Source: Alcaligenes sp. SDU_A2 (GTDB lineage Bacteria > Pseudomonadota > Gammaproteobacteria > Burkholderiales > Burkholderiaceae_B). Taken from it: a DNA stretch of 64,000 bases. Positions 1-8,975 of the stretch are shown one piece after another. The stretch covers positions 2,914,001 through 2,978,000 of the forward strand of contig NZ_CP151273.1 in NCBI RefSeq assembly GCF_038237375.1. The letters are read 5' to 3'. Both the position numbers and the translations under genes were made by a program. Each line of letters starts with the position of its first letter. The stretch's first letter is position 1. The notes beneath the pieces are model-generated. The model saw only the letters and a list, made by a program, of their open reading frames with translations, made no database searches and was not told where the DNA came from.

Positions 1-2
1 CC

Positions 3-1868
3 TTCAGGCTGGCCTTCGCATTCTGGAAATGGCCTCGGGTGCGCCAAGCCGGCGGCCTGGGCCCCATTCTTTTAGGTGGGCTGCGCATCGATGCCCTGAT
101 GATCGCAGCCCTTTGTGCACCGGTCGCCCTGCTGGCCCCCTGGGTCGGGCACTACGAAACCGCCACGCTGTTGACGGCGGTGTGGTTCACATTCGCCTGG
201 TTCTTGCTGAGCCTGCTGGAAGTCTCCACCCCGCAGTTCATCATTGAATACGACACCCGCCCCAACCGCCTTTATGTGGACTACCTGAAGCATCCCCAGG
301 AGGTCATGGGCATGCTCTGGAAAGGCTACAAGCTCATGATTGCCGTGGCGCTGCTTGGGCTGGCGCTGATCGTCTGGTCAGGATGGAGCCTGTTCGGCCA
401 CACCACCCCCGACCCCGCCATGAATCTGTGGCTGCGTCCGGTCTGGATGCTGGTCGCCGCCGCGCTGTGTACCCTGGCCATACGCGGCACCCTGGCGCAC
501 CGTCCCATCAATCCGTCCACCGTAGCCTGGTGCGGAGACAGCATGGTCAACACCCTGCCCCTGAACTCGCTGTACAACGTGGCCTACGCCATCTACAGCA
601 TGAAAAATGAGCGTTCGGCACAGGATCTTTACGGCCATATGGACCCGCAGCGCATGAACGAGATCGTGCGAACCGCTGCGCAATTGCCCCCCGGCCCGGA
701 GAATCTGCCCACCCTGCACCGCCAGCAGGCCAGCCAGACCCGCACGCGCAAACCTAATCTGGTGCTGATCGTGGAAGAAAGCCTGGGGGCGCAATATGTC
801 GGCAACCTGGGCGGTGCCGACCTGACGCCGGAACTGGATCAACTGGCGCAAACAGGCTGGAACTTTCGCCGCGCCTACGCTACCGGCACCCGTTCCGTGC
901 GCGGCCTGGAAGCCGTCAGCGCGGGCTTTCCGCCCACGGTAGCCGATGCCGTGCTGCGCCTGCCAGGCTCGCAAAGCCGCTTTTTTACCCTGGCCCAATT
1001 GCTCAAGGAACAGGGCTACCGCTCACGCTTCATTTATGGCGGCGAAGCCCACTTCGACAATATGAAGAGCTTTTTCCTGGGTAACGGCTTTGACGAACTG
1101 CACGAGCAGTCCAGCTTTGAGGCACCGCAATTTGTCGGCACCTGGGGAGCCAGCGATGAAGACATGTTCAACAAGCTGCACACACTGCTGAGCCAGGATG
1201 GCGAACAGCCCACCCTGACTCTGGCTTTTTCGGTCAGCAACCATTCCCCCTGGGAATACCCGGCCGGCCGCATCCAGGTTCAGGGCGATCCAGCCACCGT
1301 GGAAAACACCGTACGCTATGCGGACTGGGCCATCGGCGACTTCTTTCGCAAAGCCCGCAATGCCGAATACTGGGACAATACCGTCTTTCTGGTCGTGGCC
1401 GATCACGATTCGCGCGTAGGTGGAGCCAGCCTGGTGCCGCTAAAGCATTTTCATATTCCCGCCCTGATACTGGGCGGGGGCGTACCCCAGCGCCAGGACG
1501 AACGCATCATCAGCCAGATCGACCTGGCCCCAACCCTGCTCTCGCTGATGGGCATAGACAGCGAACACCCCATGATAGGACGTGACCTGACGCGCCAGGA
1601 CAGCGATCGGGCCATGATGCAGTATTACGAAAACTATGGTTATCTTAAAGGCGACATACTGACGGTACTGACCCCGCACCAGGAACCGGGGCAATACCGA
1701 TTCACCGCCCCCGACCAATACACGCCCATCGCACAACCCGACCCGGAACTGGCCCAGGAAGCACTGGCCCATGTGCTCTGGCCAAGCTGGGTCTACCACG
1801 AACACGCCTATACGCTGCCGCATCTGCAGACACGCCAGGCTGGCAGCGAGTCCGCCCGCACATCTTGA
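3..1868 (+). CDS. LTA synthase-like membrane sulfatase (5' end outside window)
   Basis: The reading frame is open to the left edge, so the true start is probably upstream; the first possible start inside is GTG at 39. About 621 residues are visible. Four hydrophobic segments lie in the first third (roughly 90-160, 165-230, 330-400 and 430-480 bp), followed by a periplasmic sulfatase/alkaline-phosphatase-type domain. That domain opens with PNLVLIVEES, carries a TGTRSVRG stretch holding the expected catalytic threonine near 880-900, and has an ADHDSRVGG metal-binding motif near 1400. Family members transfer phosphoglycerol or phosphoethanolamine from lipids to envelope glycans or lipids (LtaS, MdoB/OpgB type). 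Which acceptor is used here cannot be told. The gene ends shortly before a tRNA and has no visible operon partner. The domain call is sure; the substrate is unknown. Confidence 0.85.
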   Translation, partial: FRLAFAFWKWPRVRQAGGLGPILLGGLRIDALMIAALCAPVALLAPWVGHYETATLLTAVWFTFAWFLLSLLEVSTPQFIIEYDTRPNRLYVDYLKHPQEVMGMLWKGYKLMIAVALLGLALIVWSGWSLFGHTTPDPAMNLWLRPVWMLVAAALCTLAIRGTLAHRPINPSTVAWCGDSMVNTLPLNSLYNVAYAIYSMKNERSAQDLYGHMDPQRMNEIVRTAAQLPPGPENLPTLHRQQASQTRTRKPNLVLIVEESLGAQYVGNLGGADLTPELDQLAQTGWNFRRAYATGTRSVRGLEAVSAGFPPTVADAVLRLPGSQSRFFTLAQLLKEQGYRSRFIYGGEAHFDNMKSFFLGNGFDELHEQSSFEAPQFVGTWGASDEDMFNKLHTLLSQDGEQPTLTLAFSVSNHSPWEYPAGRIQVQGDPATVENTVRYADWAIGDFFRKARNAEYWDNTVFLVVADHDSRVGGASLVPLKHFHIPALILGGGVPQRQDERIISQIDLAPTLLSLMGIDSEHPMIGRDLTRQDSDRAMMQYYENYGYLKGDILTVLTPHQEPGQYRFTAPDQYTPIAQPDPELAQEALAHVLWPSWVYHEHAYTLPHLQTRQAGSESARTS

Positions 1869-1906
1869 CTTGTTTCTAAATTCAATTTAAGATTACTGTC
1901 TTTAGT

Positions 1907-1983
<77 letters not shown>

Positions 1984-1991
1984 TGTATTTT

Positions 1992-2020
1992 AAAAAAGCA
2001 CCGCTTGGCGGTGCTTTTTT
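1992..2020 (+). terminator. Terminator after first tRNA-Pro
   Basis: The stem GCACCGC/GCGGTGC with a 3-nt loop is followed by a run of T and preceded by A's. It sits about 10 bp behind the tRNA. Confidence 0.9.
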
Positions 2021-2068
2021 TATGGTTACTCGAGACATTCCAAGAGCCAATTTACCCAGCCACTGACG

Positions 2069-2150
2069 AACTGGCTTTTTGAATACGACATTCAAGGCGC
2101 AGGCAGATCGGACGGGGCTGACGGCTTGCCGGCCCGCAATTACAAGACAG
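2069..2150 (+). repeat. Fragment of dispersed palindromic repeat
   Basis: This stretch between the two tRNA-Pro genes shares CTGGCTTTTTGAA, ATTCAAGGCGCAG and GGCTTGCCGGC, in the same order and spacing, with 47584-47655. It is the outer left arm of the palindromic element described at 47577-47830. Only the arm is present: no central GTCCAC palindrome follows. The rest of the 2021-2275 gap holds a small TTGGC/GCCAA hairpin and nothing else I recognise. Confidence 0.75.
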
Positions 2151-2275
2151 CCTCTTTGGCGCTTAGCCAACCGTCTTTTCCAGATATACGGAAAGCGCAC
2201 CCCCACGACAAACCGTCTTTTTACTCTGCACAGCTTGCCAAGAACAAAAACCGGAGATATAATTTTTTTCTTAGT

Positions 2276-2352
<77 letters not shown>

Positions 2353-2361
2353 AAAAATTCA

Positions 2362-2396
2362 AAAGCCTTGCAGATTTTTCGTCTGCAAGGCTTTTT
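2362..2396 (+). terminator. Terminator after second tRNA-Pro
   Basis: An 11-bp stem (AGCCTTGCAGA/TCTGCAAGGCT) is followed by five T's. It could also serve the convergent gene ending at 2437, because A's precede the stem. Confidence 0.88.
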
Positions 2397-2436
2397 GTTT
2401 GGCCGTCCATTGTATTTGGCCGTAAGCCAACCAACT

Positions 2437-3162
2437 CTATTGCGGCACACTAACATTGGACTGACCGCTATCGGCCAGAAACTGTGCCACCATGCCTTGG
2501 TTTTTTTGTCGTGCAATAAATTCCTGCATCCAGGCATGGGCCAATGTACGGCCCGCCGGCACCGCCATCGCTTGGCGGATCACCGTAAAGCTGTCCGGCA
2601 AAACCCGCAATCGATCGCGCGAACGCGCATAGCGCTCCAAAGGCTGACGCACCCCCGCCGCCGCATCCAGCTCCTGTTCCACAAACAGATCTATCGCCGC
2701 TGCCGATGTGGGAGCGCGCACCAGATCGGCCTGCTTGAGCGCACGACTCAAGAACAGGTCGTACGCCGCACCCTTGCCGACCGCAATGCAGACACCGCGC
2801 CGATCCAACTGCTCCACGCTCTGGTAGTCCGAATCGGAGCGCACCAGATACGTCCCCTCAATGTGCACATAGGCCTGCGTGAACAAAATCTTTTCAGCCC
2901 GCTTGGGATCGATGGCCAGAAAAGCCAGATCCCACTCGTCTTTGTAAACACCATCCACAACCATCTGGGCGGAATCGTAAGAATGAAACTGCACACTCAA
3001 GCCCAGCTCCTGGGCTACGCTGTGCGCCAGATCTGCGGACACCCCGCGTGGCGTCTGCTCCAGTTCGCCGCGCTGCGCCAGTACCGGATTGCCGTAATTG
3101 ATCGCCACGCGCAATACACCTGCGGGGGCCAGCTCTGCGGCCACAGCCTGCTTTTCTGTCAT
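2437..3162 (-). CDS. Family 3 solute-binding protein, amino-acid type, no signal peptide
   Basis: The 241 residues form one SBP_bac_3 domain. GVLRVAINYGNP begins the first lobe, then PRGVSADLAHSVAQELG, a DLAFLAIDP stretch and a sugar/amino-acid-type hinge, as in periplasmic amino-acid binding proteins. The ATG at 3162 has a GGAG ribosome site 7 bases ahead. Unlike transported family members, the N-terminus has no hydrophobic signal sequence and no lipobox, and no permease or ATPase lies nearby. It may act in the cytosol, as an orphan binding protein or a cyclohexadienyl-dehydratase-like enzyme, or the signal may be missing through a start shift. The fold is sure; the role is not known. Confidence 0.85.
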   Translation of the reverse strand: MTEKQAVAAELAPAGVLRVAINYGNPVLAQRGELEQTPRGVSADLAHSVAQELGLSVQFHSYDSAQMVVDGVYKDEWDLAFLAIDPKRAEKILFTQAYVHIEGTYLVRSDSDYQSVEQLDRRGVCIAVGKGAAYDLFLSRALKQADLVRAPTSAAAIDLFVEQELDAAAGVRQPLERYARSRDRLRVLPDSFTVIRQAMAVPAGRTLAHAWMQEFIARQKNQGMVAQFLADSGQSNVSVPQ

Positions 3163-3245
3163 GGATACGCTCCGTCATACTTGTTGATCCCAAGACCTCC
3201 TACAATACCCCACGTTGCGAACCTTTCAAATGATGGAGACTGGTC

Positions 3246-3647
3246 ATGTCCCGGGATGATCTTGGAAAACTGATTCTGCGCGCGGGCGTTGGCCTGCTGC
3301 TTTTGCTGCACGGCATCGCCAAGATCCGCTATGGCATAGGCGGCATAGAAAAACTGGTGCTAGCCAACAACCTGCCGTCCGTCGTGGCCTGGGGCGTTTA
3401 CCTGGGCGAAGTTCTAGCCCCCATCATGATGATTCTGGGCTACTACGCCCGTGCGGCAGGTCTGGTGGCCGCGCTGAATATGCTTATCGCTTTGCTGCTG
3501 GCGCACAGCTCGCAACTGACTTCCTTTACCGGCCAAGGAATCTGGAGCCTGGAACTGCAAGGCCTGTTCCTGATCGGCTGCCTGACCGTGGGCCTGATCG
3601 GTGCCGGCAAATACAGCGTGGGCGGCAACGGCGGCCCCTGGAACTGA
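3246..3647 (+). CDS. DoxX family membrane protein
   Basis: A 133-residue protein with four predicted membrane segments (about residues 10-25, 40-62, 68-88 and 100-120) and the DoxX opening GVGLLLLLHGIAKI. Family members are inner-membrane proteins, some of them quinone-linked or tied to redox stress; the biochemical role is mostly undefined. The ATG at 3246 has GGAG 8 bases upstream. The gene stands alone, divergent from the binding protein on its left and convergent with the histidine kinase on its right. Confidence 0.88.
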   Translation: MSRDDLGKLILRAGVGLLLLLHGIAKIRYGIGGIEKLVLANNLPSVVAWGVYLGEVLAPIMMILGYYARAAGLVAALNMLIALLLAHSSQLTSFTGQGIWSLELQGLFLIGCLTVGLIGAGKYSVGGNGGPWN

Positions 3648-3695
3648 TTCGCCTCCTGGCGGGCCCCGTCAGGAAAGGCTGCCAGAACCGGGCAG

Positions 3696-5057
3696 TCAAG
3701 CCGCCAGGGTCAGATCCAAACGCAGGCCACCCTTATCCGAAGGCCCGGCCTGTACCTGACCATGATAGCTTTGGGCCAGTTCGCGCACAATGTCCAACCC
3801 CAAACCAAAACCGGGGTGACGTTCATCGGCACGCTGGCCCCGGCCAAACACCCGCTCCAGCTGATCGGCGCTCAGGCCCGGCCCATCGTCCTCGACCACG
3901 ATGCGCAACATGCCGTCTTCCTGGCTGACACGGCACCATACATGGCCCGCCGCCCACTTGCAGGCATTATCAAGCAGGTTGCCGGCCATTTCCTGAAGAT
4001 CTTGCTCCTCGCCCTTAAAAATCACTTCCTGATCGGGCAAATCCAGATCAATCCTCTTGTCCGTATGCAGGCGGCCCATCACCCGACATAAGGTCTGCAA
4101 GCTGACCCGCACATCAGTACGCAAACCGATGGCTCGTACGGCGCTTGCCCTGGCCTTGGACAAATGATGATCGACCTGCCGCTGCGCCAACGCCACCTGC
4201 TCGACCACCAGTTCGGCCAGATGCGGATCGGCCGCCGCCGCCGCATTGCCCATGATGCTCAAGGGCGTCTTGACCGCATGAGCCAGATTGCCGGCCTGCG
4301 CCCGGGCGCGCTCGACCATGCGGGCATTGGCATTCAGAACGGCATTGAAGTCATCGACCAAAGGCTGAATCTCCGAGGGAAATCGTCCATCGATCTCCGG
4401 CTGCCGCCCTTGCTGCACATCCAGCAGCCGCCGGCGCAGCAAACGCAAGGGATACAACGCCAAGACAAGCTGCAACACCGCCGCCAAAATCAGGCCCAGC
4501 GCCAGCCCGCCCAAGGACAGAAACAAAATCCGCTCGAAACGCGCCAAAGGCTCAGCCAATAATTGACGATTACCGGCAACCATGATTTGCAGACTCAGGC
4601 CCGAGTCATTCAGCTCGTCCAGCTCCTGACGCAGCACAATCAAAGGCTGCCGCCCTGGGCCAGTCAAGGCGAACGCACCATGCGCTTTGCCCACTGCATT
4701 TACGTCCAGCGCCTCATCCCACAGCGAGGTCGAGCGCAGCGCAACTACCCAGGCCTGGGTGTCGGCGCTACGCCGCGCAATTTGCCAATACAGTCCCGAG
4801 TACGGCTGCTCGAACAAAGGATCGCTCAGGCGGGACTGCAGCGACAGCGCATCTGCGCCTTCCAGATTGATATCGGCCATGATCTGATCCAGGTGCGTTT
4901 GCAGCCGCTGCTCGAACTGGCGATAGACATGGTCCTGGAACAGGCGGTTCAACCCCAGTCCGGCCAAAATGATACTGACCACGATCCAGGCCAAGGTGCC
5001 CAGCAACAAACGGCTGCGCAAGGAACCAAGGACAGTGTAGCTGCGGCCTGGACTCAT
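3696..5057 (-). CDS. Sensor histidine kinase (PhoQ/QseC type)
   Basis: The 453-residue sensor kinase has an N-terminal membrane helix (about 12-35), a periplasmic sensor region of about 140 residues, and a second helix (about 178-203) leading into HAMP. The phosphorylated histidine lies in an unusual H box, LAHAVKTPLS, instead of the common HELRTPL. The ATP-binding domain follows, with N box NLLDNACKWA, DDGPGLS and GFGLGLDIV. Its ATG overlaps the stop codon of the response regulator (ATGA at 5054-5057), so the two are translationally coupled. The reading frame extends further upstream, but only across the regulator gene. H boxes of the form HA(L/V)KTPL are found in PhoQ-like kinases of this phylum; the signal is unknown. 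Confidence 0.93.
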   Translation of the reverse strand: MSPGRSYTVLGSLRSRLLLGTLAWIVVSIILAGLGLNRLFQDHVYRQFEQRLQTHLDQIMADINLEGADALSLQSRLSDPLFEQPYSGLYWQIARRSADTQAWVVALRSTSLWDEALDVNAVGKAHGAFALTGPGRQPLIVLRQELDELNDSGLSLQIMVAGNRQLLAEPLARFERILFLSLGGLALGLILAAVLQLVLALYPLRLLRRRLLDVQQGRQPEIDGRFPSEIQPLVDDFNAVLNANARMVERARAQAGNLAHAVKTPLSIMGNAAAAADPHLAELVVEQVALAQRQVDHHLSKARASAVRAIGLRTDVRVSLQTLCRVMGRLHTDKRIDLDLPDQEVIFKGEEQDLQEMAGNLLDNACKWAAGHVWCRVSQEDGMLRIVVEDDGPGLSADQLERVFGRGQRADERHPGFGLGLDIVRELAQSYHGQVQAGPSDKGGLRLDLTLAA

Positions 5058-5719
5058 GCTGCCGGGTCCACCAGACGATAACCCATGCCGCGCACGGTCT
5101 CGATATAGCCGGGCGGCAGTTTTTTGCGCAGTCGCACAATAAACACCTCGATGGTGTTCGAGTCGCGCTCGAAGTCCTGGGCATAAATATGCTCGGTCAG
5201 TTGAGTACGCGACAAGACCTGCCCCGGATGATGCATCATGAACGCAAGCAAGCGATATTCGTGGCTGGTCAATACCAGACCGATGCCATCGCAACTGACC
5301 GTCGAGGCACGCGGGTCCAGCTCCAGCCCCCCCAATTGCAGCCGGGGGTGTGCCTGCCCTGCCGCACGGCGCAGCAAAGCCCGCATACGAGCCAGCACCT
5401 CTTCCATGTGAAACGGTTTGGCGACATAATCGTCCGCCCCCGCATCCATGCCTTCCACCTTGTCGTGCCAGTCGTTGCGCGCGGTCAGGATCAGCACCGG
5501 CATCGCAACGCCGGCTGCGCGCCAGCGCCGCAAAATGGACACCCCATCCATACCGGGCAAGCCCAGATCCAACACGACAGCATCGAATGACTCGACTTCG
5601 CCCAAGTAGTGGCCTTCGCGCCCGTCGTGCGTCACCTGCACGACATATCCAGCCCGCTCCAGTGCCTGCTGCAGTTGTGCGGCCAGCGTCGTTTCATCTT
5701 CGATGACCAAAATCCGCAT
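5054..5719 (-). CDS. OmpR/PhoB-family response regulator
   Basis: A 221-residue regulator starting MRILVIEDE. The acidic pocket is E7/D8, the phosphoacceptor is D51 in VVLDLGLPG, and there are a TARND switch region and AKPF lysine motif. A winged-helix DNA-binding domain follows, with LTSHEYRLLAFM and the SNTIEVFIVRLRKKL recognition helix. It is closest in layout to PhoP/QseB regulators. The ATG at 5719 has AAGGAG ahead of it, inside the end of the PepSY gene 2 bases away. It is the middle gene of a PepSY-regulator-kinase operon. Its targets may include the small exported proteins transcribed divergently at 6390 and 6730; that is inference from position. Confidence 0.95.
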   Translation of the reverse strand: MRILVIEDETTLAAQLQQALERAGYVVQVTHDGREGHYLGEVESFDAVVLDLGLPGMDGVSILRRWRAAGVAMPVLILTARNDWHDKVEGMDAGADDYVAKPFHMEEVLARMRALLRRAAGQAHPRLQLGGLELDPRASTVSCDGIGLVLTSHEYRLLAFMMHHPGQVLSRTQLTEHIYAQDFERDSNTIEVFIVRLRKKLPPGYIETVRGMGYRLVDPAA

Positions 5720-5720
5720 T

Positions 5721-6209
5721 TCAATGCTCCTTCTTACCGGCACGCCGAGGGCCGCGTACAGCCAATACCTCGGCCGTCAAGGCATCGACTTTAAGCCGCA
5801 CCAGACGGCTTTCGTCAAACAGCATACGAATGTCGTACACCCAGACCTCGAAACGCGTGTCGTATTCAAACTGAACCCGCAGCACCCGCCCGGGATAGTC
5901 GGGTCGCAGACGCCGCAGCACCTCGCGCAGCGGCAGCGCCTGACCGCGTTGCACCGCTTCGCGCGCTTGATCGTGCCCTCGGTACGCCGGCCCCGCTGGC
6001 CAGTGCGGGCTGGGACCGAAGCGTTCGGACGGCGCGGGATCGGAAGCGGAATACGGCGGATACGGCACCGCATCCTGCTCAGGCCAGCCATGCTCCACAG
6101 ACTCATGCCGCTGCGAATCGGTACAGTGCGCCCACGCCGACGGCATAGAAGCCGACAGCACAGCGCCCAGGCATAGGCAGCAGAACGAGAAGTGGCGAAA
6201 TATTTTCAT
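5721..6209 (-). CDS. Exported PepSY-domain protein, first gene of two-component operon
   Basis: A 162-residue protein whose start MKIFRHF begins a signal peptide ending near SAWA-H. After a proline-rich linker, the PepSY-like domain covers about residues 80-150 (LREVLRRLRPDYPGRVLRVQFEYD...VWVYDIRML). Such proteins are often encoded with PhoPQ-like two-component systems in betaproteobacteria and are thought to modulate the sensor or bind peptides or cations in the periplasm. Only one base separates its stop codon from the regulator start. The start at 6209 was chosen because the signal peptide begins there. Confidence 0.85.
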   Translation of the reverse strand: MKIFRHFSFCCLCLGAVLSASMPSAWAHCTDSQRHESVEHGWPEQDAVPYPPYSASDPAPSERFGPSPHWPAGPAYRGHDQAREAVQRGQALPLREVLRRLRPDYPGRVLRVQFEYDTRFEVWVYDIRMLFDESRLVRLKVDALTAEVLAVRGPRRAGKKEH

Positions 6210-6389
6210 CAACAGGCAGCGACAGAGATCGCAAAAGACAAGACACAAGCAGCACGCCCCCGGTATAGCAAGTTGCCGATGAACATAACATGAACAGCCA
6301 CTTCAGACTTGATTAAGAGGCAGCTGCCCATAATGGGCACCAGGCTGATACGAAACGGCCTGACTTCTACCTCTACAAGGAGCTTTACC

Positions 6390-6629
6390 ATGAAACGCTC
6401 GACATTGATTTACGCAGTCATTCTGGGTACTACGGGTGTATTGGGGGGCACGGCCGCGATGGCGCAAGCACCCGCAACGGCTCCCAAACCGATGACCCAT
6501 CACACCACCAAACCTGCTCACGCCGTAAAAGCGCCGGCCGCCAAAAAAGAACATGGAACCATGCCCCGCGCTCATGCGGCTCCCGCCAAGCCCGCCGCGC
6601 CCGCCAAGCCAGCGGCCCCTCACCGTTGA
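6390..6629 (+). CDS. Small exported Ala/Pro/Lys/His-rich protein
   Basis: A 79-residue protein with an AAGGA ribosome site before ATG 6390. The signal peptide (MKRSTLIYAVILG...GGTAAMAQ) is cut after about residue 26. The mature part is low in complexity, rich in Ala, Pro, Lys and His, ends in AAPAKPAAPAKPAAPHR and has no domain I recognise. The end of its signal peptide (LGGTAAMAQ) is nearly the same as that of the next gene (LGGTAAIAQ). It is divergent from the PepSY/two-component operon, with about 180 bp between starts, and may be controlled by it. Confidence 0.75.
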   Translation: MKRSTLIYAVILGTTGVLGGTAAMAQAPATAPKPMTHHTTKPAHAVKAPAAKKEHGTMPRAHAAPAKPAAPAKPAAPHR

Positions 6630-6648
6630 ACGTTTACTGTGTAAACCA

Positions 6649-6675
6649 AGAGGGCCAGGCACGGCCTGACCCTCT
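6649..6675. other. Hairpin between the two small exported genes
   Basis: The 12-bp stem AGAGGGCCAGGC/GCCTGACCCTCT has one mismatch and a 3-base loop. No T-run follows on either strand, so it is more likely an mRNA-stabilising or attenuating stem than a full terminator. Confidence 0.5.
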
Positions 6676-6729
6676 GCTTCGACTCCGGCACAGCCACAGG
6701 CCAGCCGCAACATCACCAAGGAACATCGC

Positions 6730-7152
6730 ATGACAACACGCACCTCCCTTCTGAGCGCCCTTCTCCTGTCCGCCGGCCTGCTGGGCGGCACGGCCGCCAT
6801 CGCCCAGGAAGCCTCCACGCAGGCCCAGTCCCAAACCACCAACCGCGAAGCCCGCCCGGCGCGCGACCATAAAGCCCTGACAGCCGAACAGATCAAAGAC
6901 ATAGGCCCGGTCTATCAACGCCTGAAGGATGCCGGCTACACCAAAATCGGCAGCATCATGCAACGCAACGACAAAGTCATCGCCACCGTCGTAGACAAAG
7001 ACGGCAAAGTCTTGCGTGTTCAGGGCGATGCCGACAATGGTGCCTTCACACCTTGGGAACCCAAAAAAGAAAGACGCCAGCATAATCGCGGCCACATGGA
7101 GTCCCAACCAGGCACACACCACCCCACGACAACCGACAAAGCCAGCAGCTAA
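6730..7152 (+). CDS. Exported PepSY-like protein
   Basis: A 140-residue protein with signal peptide MTTRTSLLSALLLSAGLLGG...AIAQ. The mature part (about 45-110) looks like one small PepSY/YpeB-like unit: LTAEQIKDIGPVYQRLKDAGYTKIGSIMQRNDKVIATVVDKDGKVLRV. The tail is charged and histidine-rich. Together with the gene at 6390 it forms a pair of secreted proteins facing a PepSY-regulator-kinase operon, which suggests a shared periplasmic response such as to cationic or membrane stress. That link is inferred from position and domain type. A terminator follows at 7188. Confidence 0.8.
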   Translation: MTTRTSLLSALLLSAGLLGGTAAIAQEASTQAQSQTTNREARPARDHKALTAEQIKDIGPVYQRLKDAGYTKIGSIMQRNDKVIATVVDKDGKVLRVQGDADNGAFTPWEPKKERRQHNRGHMESQPGTHHPTTTDKASS

Positions 7153-7187
7153 TGTCCACGCTCCCCCTTGCGTACTAGCGGCACAAC

Positions 7188-7220
7188 AATCCGGCGCTTC
7201 GCACTGACGCCGGATTTCTT
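7188..7220 (+). terminator. Terminator after PepSY-like gene
   Basis: The stem AATCCGGCG/CGCCGGATT is followed by TTCTTCTTT. It lies 35 bp downstream of the stop codon at 7152. The remaining gap to 7352 shows no further feature that I can support. Confidence 0.8.
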
Positions 7221-7352
7221 CTTTCCGACCCGGAGACGCTGCGTGCCATCGCCTATTCCCTGGGCCACCAACCTACATATAAGCCCTGATGGGGCAAACA
7301 CCCGGAACCGGCTAGGATAGATTGTTGTATCCAGATTCAAGGAACCACCTTT

Positions 7353-8975
7353 ATGCTGTCCGCCGGCTCTGGCTATTCAAGTACCTACTCGTCTTTTCGT
7401 TGGCTCGTCCCCAAGCATTACAACATCGCCGCCGACACCTGCGACAAATGGGCCGACGGCTCTGGCCGACTGGCGCTGATCCAACACATGCCGGACGGTC
7501 AGGTTCATCGCTATAGCTTTGATCAGTTAAAGCGCTGGTCAGACGCACTGGCAGCCGCCTGGCAAATACAAGGCCTGAAACGCGGCGACCGAATCGGCAT
7601 TCTGCTGGCGCAAGGGCTGGAAACCGCACTGGCGCATCTGGCCGCCTACAAAATCGGGGCCATCGCCATGCCGCTGTTTACCCTGTTCGGCACGGATGCG
7701 CTGATGTATCGCCTGAACGACTCGGGGGCCTGCGCCTTGGTCACAGACCAGAGCGGCCTGGACACGCTCCGCCCCATCCGGCATCAGCTCACTCACCTGC
7801 AACACATTTATAGCGTCGATGCTAGCGAATCAACCGCCACCGAGCATGCATTCTGGCCCGTTCTGGAATCCGCAACAGGCACCGACTTCCAGCCCGCGCA
7901 GACCCGTGCCGACGACCCTGCCGTACTCATCTATACGTCCGGCACCACGGGTTCGGCCAAAGGAGCACTGCACGCCCACCGCGTGTTGTTGGGGCACCTG
8001 CCCGGCGTAGAAATGTCGCACAATTTTCTACCACGCGGTCAGGGGCTGATGTGGACGCCCGCCGATTGGGCCTGGATAGGCGGGCTGCTGGATGTGCTGC
8101 TGCCAGCCTGGCACCACGGCATGCCGGTGCTGGCCCATCGTTTTCCAAAATTCGATGCCCAGGCAGCCTGGGCGCTGATGTCCGAACACGGTGTCACGCA
8201 CACCTTTCTGCCCCCCACCGCCTTGAAAATGCTGCGCCGCAGTCCGTCGCCACGCACACGCTGGCCACTGCAGTTGCAGTCCATTGCCAGCGGTGGCGAA
8301 TCTCTAGGGGCCGAACTGTTGCAATGGGCGCGCCAGGAACTGGGCATCACCATCAACGAGTTCTACGGCCAGACCGAATGCAATATGATCGTCTCCTCCT
8401 GCTCTGCCTGGTTTCCCGGCCAGGCGGGCAAGATCGGCAAGCCGGTCCCCGGCCACCGGGTGGCGATTGTGGACGAAACCGGCCAGATCCTGCCGGTCGG
8501 ATCGGAAGGCCATATCGCTGTACAGCGCCCTGATCCGGTCATGTTCCTGGAATACTGGCAACGTCCGGAAGCGACGAACGAGAAATTTGTAGGCGACTGG
8601 CTGCTGACCGGCGACAAAGGCATGCTGGACGAAGAAGGCTATATCCGCTTTGTCGGCCGCAACGACGATGTCATCACCAGCGCCGGCTACCGTATCGGCC
8701 CCGGCCCCATCGAAGATGGCCTGCTGGGTCATCACGCCGTTGCGCTGGCAGCGGTCATCGGCGTTCCCGACCCGGAACGCACCGAGGTCGTCAAAGCGTT
8801 CATTGTGCTCAAGGACGGCGTGGAACCGTCAGACGAACTGATCAAAGATATCCAGGAGCACATCAAACGCCGCGTCGCCGCCCACGAATACCCCCGCATC
8901 ATCGAATTCGTAGACTCGCTGCCCATGACCGCCACCGGCAAAGTAATACGACATGCCTTGCGGCAACGCCGATGA
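7353..8975 (+). CDS. AMP-forming acyl-CoA synthetase
   Basis: A 540-residue adenylate-forming enzyme that activates a carboxylic acid with ATP and joins it to CoA. The P-loop-like core LIYTSGTTGSAKGALHAH lies near residue 190. NEFYGQTECN, the adenylate hinge region LLTGDKGMLDEEGYIRFVGRNDDVI and the C-terminal catalytic lysine motif TATGKVIRHALR are all intact. Its layout resembles medium-chain/acetoacetate-type bacterial acyl-CoA synthetases rather than Acs proper. AAGGA precedes ATG 7353 by 9 bases. The stop codon lies in the first bases of the palindromic repeat at 8972, so the gene end and the repeat touch. The fatty or aromatic acid substrate is unknown. Confidence 0.92.
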   Translation: MLSAGSGYSSTYSSFRWLVPKHYNIAADTCDKWADGSGRLALIQHMPDGQVHRYSFDQLKRWSDALAAAWQIQGLKRGDRIGILLAQGLETALAHLAAYKIGAIAMPLFTLFGTDALMYRLNDSGACALVTDQSGLDTLRPIRHQLTHLQHIYSVDASESTATEHAFWPVLESATGTDFQPAQTRADDPAVLIYTSGTTGSAKGALHAHRVLLGHLPGVEMSHNFLPRGQGLMWTPADWAWIGGLLDVLLPAWHHGMPVLAHRFPKFDAQAAWALMSEHGVTHTFLPPTALKMLRRSPSPRTRWPLQLQSIASGGESLGAELLQWARQELGITINEFYGQTECNMIVSSCSAWFPGQAGKIGKPVPGHRVAIVDETGQILPVGSEGHIAVQRPDPVMFLEYWQRPEATNEKFVGDWLLTGDKGMLDEEGYIRFVGRNDDVITSAGYRIGPGPIEDGLLGHHAVALAAVIGVPDPERTEVVKAFIVLKDGVEPSDELIKDIQEHIKRRVAAHEYPRIIEFVDSLPMTATGKVIRHALRQRR

